From Citrobacter amalonaticus (GTDB lineage: Bacteria > Pseudomonadota > Gammaproteobacteria > Enterobacterales > Enterobacteriaceae): a DNA stretch of 64,000 nucleotides. The first letter of the stretch is position 1. The number at the start of each line of letters is the position of its first letter. Below, in pieces: positions 1-8,295 of this stretch. A model generated the notes under the pieces. The model made no database searches and had not been told where the DNA came from. It worked only from the letters and a program-made list of their open reading frames with translations. The translations under genes were made by a program, and so were the position numbers. The stretch spans positions 1 to 64,000 of the forward strand of contig NZ_CP014015.2 of the NCBI RefSeq assembly GCF_001559075.2. The letters run 5' to 3'.

Positions 1-534
1 GGCCTGCGTGAAAGCCAGACGATTGGTGATTACGTGCTTGCCCATGCGTATCTGCGAGACGATCAGGTGCTGGATGCGGTGCTGCCACCGGATATCCCGA
101 TTCCGAGCATTGCAGAAGTACAGCGCGCCCTGTATGACGCAACGAAGATGGTCAGCGGCATGCCCGGTGAAGAAGTCAAACAGCGTCTGCGTACCGGAAC
201 GGTGGTGACCACCTCCGATCGCAACTGGGAATTGCGCTACTCCGCCTCAGCGCTACGTTTTAACCTGAGTCGCGCCGTGGCGATTGATATGGAAAGCGCC
301 ACCATTGCCGCACAGGGTTACCGTTTCCGAGTCCCCTATGGCACCTTGTTGTGCGTTTCTGACAAACCGCTGCACGGCGAGATCAAACTGCCCGGCCAGG
401 CAAACCGTTTCTACGAGGGGGCCATTTCCGAACACCTGCAGATTGGTATTCGCGCCATTGACCTGCTGCGTGCTGAAGGCGACCGTCTGCACTCCCGCAA
501 ACTGCGCACCTTCAACGAGCCGCCATTCCGTTAA
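1..534 (+). CDS. amn: AMP nucleosidase, C-terminal part
   Basis: The reading frame is open from the first base and ends at a TAA, so this is the last 177 residues of a longer protein. AMP nucleosidase hydrolyses AMP to adenine and ribose 5-phosphate in the cytoplasm. The visible part is the C-terminal catalytic domain of the purine-nucleoside-phosphorylase fold, with the conserved stretch AVAIDMESATIAAQGYRFRV followed by GTLLCVSDKPLHGEIK. The C-terminus (KLRTFNEPPFR) matches the E. coli Amn end as I remember it. A good terminator follows. In E. coli K-12 amn is followed by yeeN and then tRNA-Asn; here a fimbrial operon occupies that interval. Confidence 0.95.
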   Translation, partial: GLRESQTIGDYVLAHAYLRDDQVLDAVLPPDIPIPSIAEVQRALYDATKMVSGMPGEEVKQRLRTGTVVTTSDRNWELRYSASALRFNLSRAVAIDMESATIAAQGYRFRVPYGTLLCVSDKPLHGEIKLPGQANRFYEGAISEHLQIGIRAIDLLRAEGDRLHSRKLRTFNEPPFR

Positions 535-546
535 GAAAAACCAAAC

Positions 547-575
547 AAACACCCGCTGAAAAGTGGGTGTTTTTT
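547..575 (+). terminator. Rho-independent terminator of amn
   Basis: An inverted repeat (AACACCCGC ... GTGGGTGTT, with TGAAAA as loop) is followed directly by a run of T. It begins 13 bases after the amn stop codon. The run of A before the stem makes it potentially bidirectional, so it may also stop usher transcripts arriving from the opposite strand. Confidence 0.85.
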
Positions 576-632
576 CAGGGATAAACAGGGTATACCGCCC
601 TGTTTATATTGACGTATTCCGACCACTACCCA

Positions 633-3176
633 TCAATGACATTCACTGCTAAAGCGCTGGATCGCAACTTCCGGCCCTTTCTCTTCGACTGGCGTCAGCA
701 TATAGCTCACAACGCATTGTGAACTGATATCCTCTCCCCATCTCACTTGTAACTGACCTTTCGGCTTCGCCACGCGTGCATAAATCGTACTGCCCTGTGC
801 TACGACCCCGACATTGTGATGCGTGTCGTCAAACACATCCGCACCGAACGGCAGTATCTTCCCAGCCTGGGTGGCGGAAATCAGAACTGGCGTTCCTTTC
901 TCCGTATCAAATTTCACTTTGACGACCGCACCATAGCGCGGCACGATTTTCTGAGAGGTATTTTTTAGCTCGACGTCTCTGGACATACCTTTTGGATCGA
1001 TAATCACGTCATCCAGTTGATAGGGATTCTGTGCCGGAAACAGGGCATAGCCAAAACGATCGACCTTTGTTCCCTGGTAGGAGGAAATCGACGCGCCTGT
1101 CGCCCCTTTAGCCTCAATTAATGCAAAAGTATCCCCTGTATACGGCGAGAAAGTGACACCACCTGAATGGGCAACCAGAGTACCGGTCATCCCCAGAGAC
1201 GTGCTGGAATAATCACTCCCCTTACTGTAACTTCCGGACATCTGCGCGATGCTGCCACGCCAGGAACCGCCAACGTTACCCGATGAGTGCGCATCGCTGT
1301 CATATGCTCCGCTGGCGTTGTACGTATACTGATTATCAGCGCCTGCGCTACCGGAAATCATCACCTGCTCGCCTGTACGTCCGCTGGTATCCTGATTGTA
1401 GCCAAGGCTGACCTGCGGAACTGACTGGCCGATGCTGTCACTGCCAAGAGGGAATGAGAAGTTAAGGAAATAACTGGTCTGAGACTCCCCAAAAGCATCC
1501 TGGGAACGGCTCACATTCAGGCTGTAATTTAGCCATTTATAACGGTTTGAATAACCAAACTGATATTGACGATCAAAATTATCCTGTCCCCAGTAGTCTG
1601 CTAGCGATGCGCTGAGGTAAATCTGCCCCCACGCCTCCGGCAATCCCTGACTGATGTTGAGCGTAAAACGGTTCTTTTGCCGACGTACCAGGCTACTGTC
1701 CTGCTGGTTTTTTAGCGCATCAATCGTCTGCATTGCGGTTATGTAATCCATGTAACCACTGCTTGAAAAGCGATATGCCGCCAGCGTGATATTACTATTG
1801 GTTTCATCAATGAGCTTACTGTAGCTCAACTGATAACTCTGCCCGGAGAGATTTTCTTTTTCCGATGCTGGTAGTTTTGTCCGGGACTGCGTAATGTCAA
1901 ATGAAACGGCACCGATCGCCAGGCCTAGCGCGGTACCGATCTTAACCGCCAGATAGTCCTGACTGGCCTGAATACCAGTATAAGCAGTAATAATATTGTT
2001 GAAGCCGTGCTGGAATGTCCCTTCAAGTAACTGGGGAGCACCGGATACGCTGTCACTGCGCAGTTTCCCCACACTGAAGCTGTAACGATGGCTTCCAGGT
2101 CTCAGCAGTTGTGAGACAGAAGAGTATGGGATCGAATAATTCTGCTGAGTACCATCAGCTTCTTCAATGGTGACATCCAGATTGCCGCCATAGCCGGTGG
2201 GGTACAGGTCATCAATGACAAATGAACCCGGTGACACGGTGGTTTCATAAATTTTTTGCCCGCTTTGACTCACGGTTACTTTAGCGTTAGTTTTTGCGAT
2301 ACCCCGAATTTCAGGCGCATAGCCACGTTGGGACTCCGGTAGCATGCGTTCATCACTGGCCACCTGAACGCCAGTAAATGGGACAGTATCAAACAACTGA
2401 CCGCTGGTATTGGATTGTCCTGCAACCAGACGCCCAGAAATAAATGCCAGATCGTGCTGAATGTAGGTATTAATAACACTGTATTTACCACCGCTGTGGT
2501 TTGCCCAGCTCCAGGAGCCGTTATGCCGGAGGTACCACGAGCCAATATTCAGGCCACTGTTGACTGAGGTATAAAATGATTTTGACTCATAGCCGCTGTT
2601 TTCCGACTGATAGGCGTTCATATTATACCCCAGCATTAATGCAGGGATCCCACTGTCCCACATGGATGAAGGCACTGAACCCCGGGGCTGTTTATTGATG
2701 TATATCTGTGGAATCGAGATATTCAACTGCAGCGTTTCGCTATCAAAGTCGACTGAAGACTCAGGAATGATTTTCTTCACGTCAATACATTGTTTACTGT
2801 CTGCAAGTGAATCCCACTGAGTAAAATTGATCTCTTCCTTTTTGAAATTGATCATAGTAAAGACGCTGAACGGGATACAGGGTACAACATTCCTGTTCTT
2901 GCCATCATCCTGCATTTTAAATTCAACGTCTGCCACGGCTAATTGCACGGTATTCAGAGATATCGTGAGTTTATAAACGCCTGGCAACATTTTTAAACCG
3001 TCTGTAAAACGCGTGAGGTCTATCTTTTGACCTTTAGGCTGCTTAATAAATTCGGCATTAAACTCAACGGGCTCATCAGTACCAACTGACGGTGGAGCGA
3101 CAACACTGGCAACAGCAAACTGTGCCGTCAGGATGCTCAGTAGTAAAAATAATAAAATCGAGAGCAATATAAGCAT
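633..3176 (-). CDS. Fimbrial outer-membrane usher (FimD/PapC family)
   Basis: Outer-membrane usher that receives chaperone-subunit complexes from the periplasm, threads the pilus through its barrel and anchors it. I place the start at the ATG at 3176 (847 residues), directly before a very hydrophobic signal peptide ending near AQFAVAS; upstream GTG codons in frame at 3185 and 3188 are less likely. The N-terminal domain shows FNAEFI and a Cys pair around CIPFS...QCID. Next comes a long barrel region rich in Tyr, Ser and Gly, with the plug-type segment RGYAPEIRGIA and SPGSFVIDDLYPTGYGGNLDV. The C-terminal domain ends with two cysteines (SSQCVVSY and SSECH), as in FimD. Length is normal for the family. 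It is the last gene of a four-gene operon and is visibly AT-richer than amn. Confidence 0.95.
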   Translation of the reverse strand: MLILLSILLFLLLSILTAQFAVASVVAPPSVGTDEPVEFNAEFIKQPKGQKIDLTRFTDGLKMLPGVYKLTISLNTVQLAVADVEFKMQDDGKNRNVVPCIPFSVFTMINFKKEEINFTQWDSLADSKQCIDVKKIIPESSVDFDSETLQLNISIPQIYINKQPRGSVPSSMWDSGIPALMLGYNMNAYQSENSGYESKSFYTSVNSGLNIGSWYLRHNGSWSWANHSGGKYSVINTYIQHDLAFISGRLVAGQSNTSGQLFDTVPFTGVQVASDERMLPESQRGYAPEIRGIAKTNAKVTVSQSGQKIYETTVSPGSFVIDDLYPTGYGGNLDVTIEEADGTQQNYSIPYSSVSQLLRPGSHRYSFSVGKLRSDSVSGAPQLLEGTFQHGFNNIITAYTGIQASQDYLAVKIGTALGLAIGAVSFDITQSRTKLPASEKENLSGQSYQLSYSKLIDETNSNITLAAYRFSSSGYMDYITAMQTIDALKNQQDSSLVRRQKNRFTLNISQGLPEAWGQIYLSASLADYWGQDNFDRQYQFGYSNRYKWLNYSLNVSRSQDAFGESQTSYFLNFSFPLGSDSIGQSVPQVSLGYNQDTSGRTGEQVMISGSAGADNQYTYNASGAYDSDAHSSGNVGGSWRGSIAQMSGSYSKGSDYSSTSLGMTGTLVAHSGGVTFSPYTGDTFALIEAKGATGASISSYQGTKVDRFGYALFPAQNPYQLDDVIIDPKGMSRDVELKNTSQKIVPRYGAVVKVKFDTEKGTPVLISATQAGKILPFGADVFDDTHHNVGVVAQGSTIYARVAKPKGQLQVRWGEDISSQCVVSYMLTPVEEKGPEVAIQRFSSECH

Positions 3177-3203
3177 GACATTCACCACCAGAAACAGGAA
3201 TCA

Positions 3204-3956
3204 TTATTGGTGAACTACTCTATGTTCCACACTAGTGCCGTAGTCATTAATTGAATTAAAACTGACTGCGTGGATATCGGTAACGGCCCCTGCGCCATTA
3301 AAGACATATTCATAGCTGCTTCCGGGAGCAATCATTTCGCCATCTGCAGTATATTTTTTTCCGCCAACACTATAGGTGACTGTGCCCATTGAAACGTAGA
3401 ATGACGACGGATTTGTGGCCTTCACGCCAAGGTGTGTAACCGTCCACTTTATTTTATCCGCGGCTTCACTGGCAGTACCAGACAAACCTTCCGGACGATA
3501 GAAAAGTTTCAGACGTGATCTGAAGGCAATATTAAGTTTATTGCCTCCGACAGCTTTTTTATTTATTGTAGGAATCTCCAGCACATTAAGATAAAAAACT
3601 GATTCTTTATCCTGTACCATCCCCTTATTGTCGCTCGCAACAATGCGCAGGGTTTGCCCCTTCCCGGCATCAACGCGACTGATTGGCGGTGTCAGGACAA
3701 ATGGCGAGACAATTTTTGCCGGATCGTCGCTCTGATTACCGTTATCAATCCAGCTCTGCACCAGTACCGGTGCCGTTCCGGTGTTTGTCATCCCGATAGT
3801 TACTTCACTTTGTGAAGCTGGATAAATAACCCGTGTCCCTTTAATCACAATTCCACTGGCAAAGGAAAGAGTGCTAAAACTCCATACAATGACTAATAGC
3901 GATGTTACAACTGAACAACGAAAAAATAATCTGAAGCCAAACATTAAATAAAGCAT
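3204..3956 (-). CDS. Periplasmic fimbrial chaperone (FimC/PapD family)
   Basis: Two-domain immunoglobulin-like chaperone that folds and caps pilus subunits by donor-strand complementation and delivers them to the usher. A 250-residue precursor with a signal peptide ending near SFASG is encoded. Family marks are GTRVIYPASQSEVTIGMTN (carrying the conserved Arg), SWIDN, the F1-G1 region ending in FYLNVLEIP, and the G1/A2 segment NIAFRSRLKLFYRPEGL with the conserved Lys. The F1-G1 loop is short, which suggests the FGS class used for rod-type fimbriae. The start at 3956 is the first ATG; another ATG four codons on (3944) is possible. It lies 27 bp upstream of the usher start and 39 bp after the pilin stop. 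Confidence 0.93.
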   Translation of the reverse strand: MLYLMFGFRLFFRCSVVTSLLVIVWSFSTLSFASGIVIKGTRVIYPASQSEVTIGMTNTGTAPVLVQSWIDNGNQSDDPAKIVSPFVLTPPISRVDAGKGQTLRIVASDNKGMVQDKESVFYLNVLEIPTINKKAVGGNKLNIAFRSRLKLFYRPEGLSGTASEAADKIKWTVTHLGVKATNPSSFYVSMGTVTYSVGGKKYTADGEMIAPGSSYEYVFNGAGAVTDIHAVSFNSINDYGTSVEHRVVHQ

Positions 3957-3995
3957 ATCGTATTAACACTCTTATTTAGTATGCCAGAAAATGTA

Positions 3996-4550
3996 TTACT
4001 TATAATCTAACGAATACAAGACATTCGATTCCACCGGCCCCGCAGTCACCGTGCCAGCTTCATTGTAATACTGGACTATATAGGAAAGCGTCGCCCCCTT
4101 TGATGCTGGAATTGTTGTATAACCATCAGCCTTCTGAGCTGAACTGCCGACGTCAATAACAGCGTCAGAATTATTAGCATCAAGTAATTGTAGCGTGACG
4201 TTTGACGGAGCAGAATCTGTTGACGCATTTTCCAATCGGCCGCTACTGTTCACCACAGCTGTTGATGCAGAAAAATATCCTTTAACCTGTGTACCTTCAG
4301 CACATTCTGTCAAGACAATATCAAAGCCTTTAGGACCGGCGGTCTGGCCGGTAAAATTACTGACATCAACGGTATCCATCGGAACATCTTTCGTATGAGT
4401 CCCATCCATATCTGTTTTGCAGCCGGCCGTTATTATATTGCCTGTAAAATTGATTATTCCACCAGGAGATGCAGCTGCATATGCTGAACAGGTAGTGAGC
4501 CCGCCGGACAATAACGCCAGGCAAAATATCGATAGTTTAAATTTTTCCAT
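3996..4550 (-). CDS. Major fimbrial subunit (FimA-like pilin)
   Basis: A 184-residue pilin precursor with a signal peptide of about 25 residues (MEKFKLSIFCLALL..SAYAA). The mature protein opens with a typical donor strand (PGGIINFTGNIITAGC) and keeps the two-cysteine disulfide pattern (C at ITAGCKTD and TECAEG). It ends with a beta-zipper motif, VLYSLDYK. An AGGA Shine-Dalgarno sequence about ten bases upstream supports the ATG at 4550. It is the only rod-type pilin in the operon, so it is probably the structural shaft protein. A 219-bp gap separates it from the adhesin gene; that gap could hold its own promoter or a processing site. Confidence 0.92.
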   Translation of the reverse strand: MEKFKLSIFCLALLSGGLTTCSAYAAASPGGIINFTGNIITAGCKTDMDGTHTKDVPMDTVDVSNFTGQTAGPKGFDIVLTECAEGTQVKGYFSASTAVVNSSGRLENASTDSAPSNVTLQLLDANNSDAVIDVGSSAQKADGYTTIPASKGATLSYIVQYYNEAGTVTAGPVESNVLYSLDYK

Positions 4551-4769
4551 AATTATACATTCCTGCTTTATTTGTTATAACACATTCATCAAATGTAATA
4601 TCGAATAAGATTGGCATATTCAACTCCTACTACAATTACTTACCTCATAGACCTCCGAATCATCAAATGGAAATATATAAAAAACCATTATTCACATGAT
4701 TTCACGATAAACGCTACACGTTGTGAAAATATCTGAGACATTTAATGTAATATTATACTGACGAGTCCA
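4551..4769. other. AT-rich gap inside the fimbrial operon
   Basis: This 219-bp gap separates the adhesin stop from the pilin start. It is very AT-rich, and I see no open frame and no clear terminator with a T run in the minus direction. A second promoter or a messenger processing point that raises pilin expression over adhesin would fit, but nothing here proves it. Confidence 0.4.
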
Positions 4770-5936
4770 TCACTTATATTCAACAAGCGCTTCTACTATC
4801 GCATTGGCGACACCGGAACTTACTTCACTGGCTGTCCGGATATACCTTGCTGATAAAAAAAGAGGGATCGTGCTACTGGTCGTGTCACTAAAAGGGAAGT
4901 TCTTTATCAGGTACGGCTGGTTGAAAGTCACCAGCGACGAGGGAGTATCCGGCAGTTCAGACGCTTTTCCCCATGCCAACTGGATACCAAACCCTTTTGC
5001 CGAATCAGTAATCGTCTCATCGATTGCAAAGACACCATTATACTCACTGACGATAGCTGTCCGTGGGCTGATAGTGACAGAGACATTATTCTGCGCGGTA
5101 TTCGCGCCAGTCCCCGTAGCGCCATAGCCATACGCTGTCGGGCAGTTCGTTAACGTAAAATTGGGCACTTGTACCCATGCGGAGGTTTTGCCGGGCGCAG
5201 ACAGTTCATTGGGAAAATGCTCACCCATATCCACAGTGGTGTCAGGAAGATTACAGGTACCAGGTACGATTTTCAGATTGACGCCACTTATCTTCATTTC
5301 ACCCTGAATAAACTTTTCTCCAGGTTGAAAGCCGTTAAGCACAAATCCATCGCCGACTCCAACAAATTGCTCTGCAATGGGAAAAACGGAGGTTAATGCA
5401 CCCGAATTAGCAGCACCAATGTCCAGCACTTCGGCCGTTCGCCACAAACGAATCCTAAGCCAGTTGCCTATACTGTATGGCGAATAGTTGATCGAGTCTA
5501 CCGGTCTGGAGAATTTTCTAAGCGAGGCTGTACTACTCAGTGAGCTTAAGTAGTTTTGGCTCCCAGGATCAGCATCCTGAAAAGAGACGCCGATCCCTTT
5601 AATTCCCGTAGGATAGATATTAACGTTGTGTCCGTCGATGGAGTAAGTCGCAACAGGTTCTGCGGTATTATAAACGTCTACATACCATGTAAGCATGGTA
5701 TGTCCACTATCGGCCTTACAAGTCATCGTAGGGCTTTGATTATTATAACCATCGGGTTCGGTATACAGTAATGTCCCTGCAGGGGTGTCTGTCCCCACTG
5801 TGAGATGATTCACCTGGAGCACCCATGTACTTGTTTGAGTTCCTGGGCCAATACATCTTACAGTTATAGCTGCGTTCGCAAATTGTGAGGACATCATAAA
5901 CAGCAGTAGTGCTATTTTTATAATAGTATTTGACAT
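4770..5936 (-). CDS. Putative two-domain fimbrial tip adhesin
   Basis: A secreted protein of 388 residues from the ATG at 5936 (a GTG seven codons upstream is also in frame). The signal peptide is MSNTIIKIALLLFMMSSQFANAA. The N-terminal half (about residues 24-200) has no motif I recognise and would be the receptor-binding domain. The C-terminal half looks like a pilin domain: CNLPDTTVDMGEH, then FTLTNCP, then AKGFGIQLAW, and an end IVEALVEYK like the terminal strand of FimH- or PapG-type adhesins. The two cysteines in CNLPD and TNCP would form the pilin-domain disulfide. It is the first gene of the operon, whereas tip adhesins are more often last. The ligand cannot be predicted. Confidence 0.82.
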   Translation of the reverse strand: MSNTIIKIALLLFMMSSQFANAAITVRCIGPGTQTSTWVLQVNHLTVGTDTPAGTLLYTEPDGYNNQSPTMTCKADSGHTMLTWYVDVYNTAEPVATYSIDGHNVNIYPTGIKGIGVSFQDADPGSQNYLSSLSSTASLRKFSRPVDSINYSPYSIGNWLRIRLWRTAEVLDIGAANSGALTSVFPIAEQFVGVGDGFVLNGFQPGEKFIQGEMKISGVNLKIVPGTCNLPDTTVDMGEHFPNELSAPGKTSAWVQVPNFTLTNCPTAYGYGATGTGANTAQNNVSVTISPRTAIVSEYNGVFAIDETITDSAKGFGIQLAWGKASELPDTPSSLVTFNQPYLIKNFPFSDTTSSTIPLFLSARYIRTASEVSSGVANAIVEALVEYK

Positions 5937-6973
5937 GGATGCCACATAGCTTCTCACGTTATAATATATTATCGTATAATGATGTATGTTGTTTTTTTAT
6001 CAACAGATATTAAGTCCAAAATTGGACTTATCCTCATTTTTGATGAGGTAATATTACAGCCTATATTCTGTAGCGATAAAAATAATTTAATGTAATATAT
6101 TCATGACAACACTCTTTCGTTGACTTCATTGCGAACAGATGTCAACAAATTAGTAATAATGTGACACGTAATATTAAGAAATAATTTTATATCACCAGCC
6201 ATTATAAGCGGATCTCAGTTCAAGGGAGGAAACCCACTTAAAAATACAAAGTGGAATTTAATCTTTATTGAATTTCACCCCTAAAAACAAAGTCTGTAGA
6301 AAACAAATCTTATCTTTAGCAATGAAAAATAAATAAGAAAAACACGACTCCCTCTCCTGGTCATATATTTCACATTCAGACTATGTGCTTCGTAGAATAT
6401 ATACAGGTCGTGGTAAGAAGAACCCGACAACAAGGATTTCTACATTAATGTATCAACGTTTTCATCACCCGATGACGCAGAGCGGTCACCACCGACACAG
6501 GTGATGACTTAAAATTGATAAGCACGCTAAAAAGCGCGTTTCTTAAATTCCCCCCTCTGACCGAAAGCGGATTTTGTGGCATTATATTGGGTTTATTTCT
6601 CGCAATTTAAATAAGAGCCCTCAATAAGTTCCTCATATTATTGCTGATTGAAAATGTGATTATTGTCATATTTTAGTATATCGTTTTGGCAGTACACAGA
6701 CAGGTTTGATGGCTTTAATGCTAGAAATTGTCATAACAACACTATGGCGCACAATCATATTTTAGAGTTGACATGATAATAACACCCTTGATTGCACTGT
6801 ATAAATAAACAATTAGAGAGACTAGAGGATGATTACTAGTTTTAACTGGCTTGAGCATAGTTTTCCCTGGATGAGAAAAATTGTTACTAGATCCGCACAA
6901 TGACCCGAAAGCATGGGAAGAGTATTTCAAGAATATTGTGAAACTCCATTATAAGACTGAAAATAACAGTCTC
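5937..6973. other. AT-rich intergenic DNA upstream of the fimbrial operon
   Basis: About 1 kb with strong AT bias and no convincing complete gene. It holds the presumed promoter of the fimbrial operon near its left end, a perfect 20-bp dyad at 6011-6030, a second small inverted repeat (CCTCAT/ATGAGG, 6032-6049), and near its right end a short coding-like remnant on the plus strand. The composition contrasts with the roughly 55 percent GC backbone on both sides and fits acquired, decaying DNA. Confidence 0.6.
6011..6030. promoter_or_regulatory. Perfect inverted repeat upstream of the fimbrial operon
   Basis: Two 9-bp arms, TAAGTCCAA and TTGGACTTA, are separated by two bases. The repeat lies 75-94 bp upstream of the adhesin start codon. 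On the minus strand it directly precedes a TTGATA that could serve as a -35 element, although I could not place a convincing -10. The size and symmetry suit a dimeric regulator; no known consensus is recognised. Confidence 0.4.
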
Positions 6974-6976
6974 TTA
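6829..6976 (+). pseudogene. Short frameshifted coding remnant, unknown product
   Basis: From an ATG at 6829 the frame reads MITSFNWLEHSFPWMRKIVT and then stops at 6903. Shifting frame near 6889 continues as DPHNDPKAWEEYFKNIV, KLHYKTENNSLLT and on to the junction with the integrase remnant. The amino-acid composition after the shift (Trp, acidic and Lys mix, no stops) looks protein-like. I do not recognise a family. It could be the broken end of an island gene or simply chance. Confidence 0.3.
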
Positions 6977-7956
6977 ACTCCACAATCCCGACTCACTTAA
7001 CGCGCTGCATGCCATCGCCCGGAAGCCGTTACCGCAGACCTCATTTTGCTTGTCGTACCCCATCATGCGTAATGCCTTGTTAACGATATTGTCACTCATG
7101 CATTTGTCCTGCTCGTATTCGCCGGGGAAGATAAACGCCAGAAGCCCGGAGAGCGCTTCCGTCTGCTTTAAAATCGCAATGGCCTGATGGACAGCAGAGC
7201 GATGTGCTGCGTTTTCAATTTCGCGCCACGGAGAGAAAAACGCACGTTCTCGATCTGCTCTCATTCTTCCAGGATTATCCAGAGTTTCTGCTGCCAGTCG
7301 ATTTCACCCCAGCGGGCAAAGTGCAGTTCGCTGGAACGCACGAAAAATAGCAGCGACGGCTTGAACACGTACCTTGTCAGTCGGTTTTCCGTCCGGGATA
7401 ACAGTTCAGGCAGCTTCTCAAGCGACAAAACAAGGTAATGGCTGTTTTCTGGTCGTGCAAACTCACCCTCCAGATCCAGCGTCCGACTCGAATTGATCAG
7501 CTGCTTTTTCACCGCGTGGGGCATAATCTCCGTGACGTAGTTTTTTCAGTCGCGTGGCGATCTGATCGATAAGGATATCTCCGATATCCGGGAAAATAGA
7601 CATTTCCAGTCTGCGCGATATGGTCTTTGCGTAATGCGCCAACCTGCGTTTGTGATCGGCATGCCAGATCATGGTGATTTGCTGAAACGTCTGCTCGTTT
7701 TTCTTTTTCTGCTGCGCGATCTTTTTATCCGCAGAAGGGACTGCCCCCTCACGCACTTTTGCACGCGCGGCATCACGTGACTGTCGCACTTAAACAGAGA
7801 AACGTCCGGTAGAGGGCAAAGGCCAGCGTCTTCTCACATGTGCCAGCGTTTTAAGCCGTTAGGTTTAATCAGCAGGTACAGTCCTGCGCTTTCAGTAATC
7901 TTGAAGGATTTCTCGGCGGGTTTGATCTTGCGGATAGCGGTATCGGTTAGCGCCAT
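6974..7956 (-). pseudogene. Degraded P4-family tyrosine integrase
   Basis: Pieces of a P4-like phage/island integrase lie in order but in different frames. The N-terminus starts at 7956 (MALTDTAIRKIKPAEKSFKI, the hallmark opening of this family) and stops at 7834 after LYLLIKPNG. A second piece at about 7789-7500 carries ARQSRDAARAKVREG and the core-binding stretch FPDIGDILIDQI. A third at about 7524-7261 carries YVFKPSLLFFVRSSELHFARWGEID, around the first catalytic Arg region. A fourth at 7264-6974 ends NGFRAMACSALSESGLWS and then a stop, so the last part with the catalytic Tyr is gone. At least three frame breaks plus the missing end make it non-functional. Its place beside tRNA-Asn marks the former attachment site of a genomic island. 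Confidence 0.88.
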
Positions 7957-8085
7957 AGCTGGGGGAGCCATTTTTCTCAACGAACCGTGAAGCTCCCGAT
8001 TAGGCGCCCAAAATATGGATGCAAACAAACCCGACAATCCTTCTCAGGACAACCGGGTAAAGATAGCTTCTTATTTTTCAGAAGA

Positions 8086-8111
8086 TTCAGGACTCATAGA
8101 GATGTCCTGAA
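8086..8111 (-). terminator. Inverted repeat after tRNA-Asn, possible terminator
   Basis: Arms TTCAGGAC and GTCCTGAA with a 10-base loop lie about 10 bases beyond the 3' end of the minus-strand tRNA. In the direction of transcription the stem is followed by an AT-rich stretch but not by a clean T run, so termination activity is uncertain. Confidence 0.4.
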
Positions 8112-8120
8112 ACTAAAATT

Positions 8121-8196
8121 TGGCTCCTCTGACTGGACTCGAACCAGTGACATACGGATTAACAGTCCGCCGTTCTACCGACTGAACTACAGAGGA
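8121..8196 (-). tRNA. asnW: tRNA-Asn (anticodon GTT)
   Basis: A 76-base sequence with encoded CCA end. On the minus strand it reads from TCCTCTGTAGTTCAGTCGG through the anticodon loop CTGTTAATC (anticodon GTT) and the T arm GGTTCGAGTCC to AGAGGAGCCA. It is identical to the second tRNA-Asn at 9944-10019. By position (after amn, before yeeO) it corresponds to E. coli asnW. The decayed integrase lies just beyond its 3' end, the usual layout of tRNA-targeted islands. Confidence 0.97.
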
Positions 8197-8214
8197 ATCG
8201 TGTGAACGAGGCGC

Positions 8215-8243
8215 ATATTAGCGACGCCCACCGCCGTTGTCAA
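8215..8243 (-). promoter_or_regulatory. Promoter of the minus-strand tRNA-Asn
   Basis: On the minus strand TTGACA (8243-8238) and TAATAT (8220-8215) are separated by 17 bases, an almost consensus sigma-70 promoter. It lies about 20 bases upstream of the tRNA 5' end. Confidence 0.85.
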
Positions 8244-8295
8244 AGCCTGAATGCGCCATCGCGTCTGTTTGTCGAAATATTCCTCACTTCGCCGT

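Noticed and set aside
5997..6003. TTGATA as -35 of the fimbrial promoter
   Set aside because: No acceptable -10 hexamer at 16-18 bases; nearby AT-rich hexamers are at wrong distances, so no promoter was annotated.
6742..6930. 62-codon minus-strand frame in the AT-rich gap
   Set aside because: No ribosome-binding site and no recognisable protein features; it overlaps the more protein-like plus-strand remnant.
541..8120. Second copy of the tRNA-Asn 3' end as the far attachment site of the island
   Set aside because: I looked for the GGTTCGAGTCC...GGAGCCA end between amn and the integrase and saw no convincing copy; it may have decayed.
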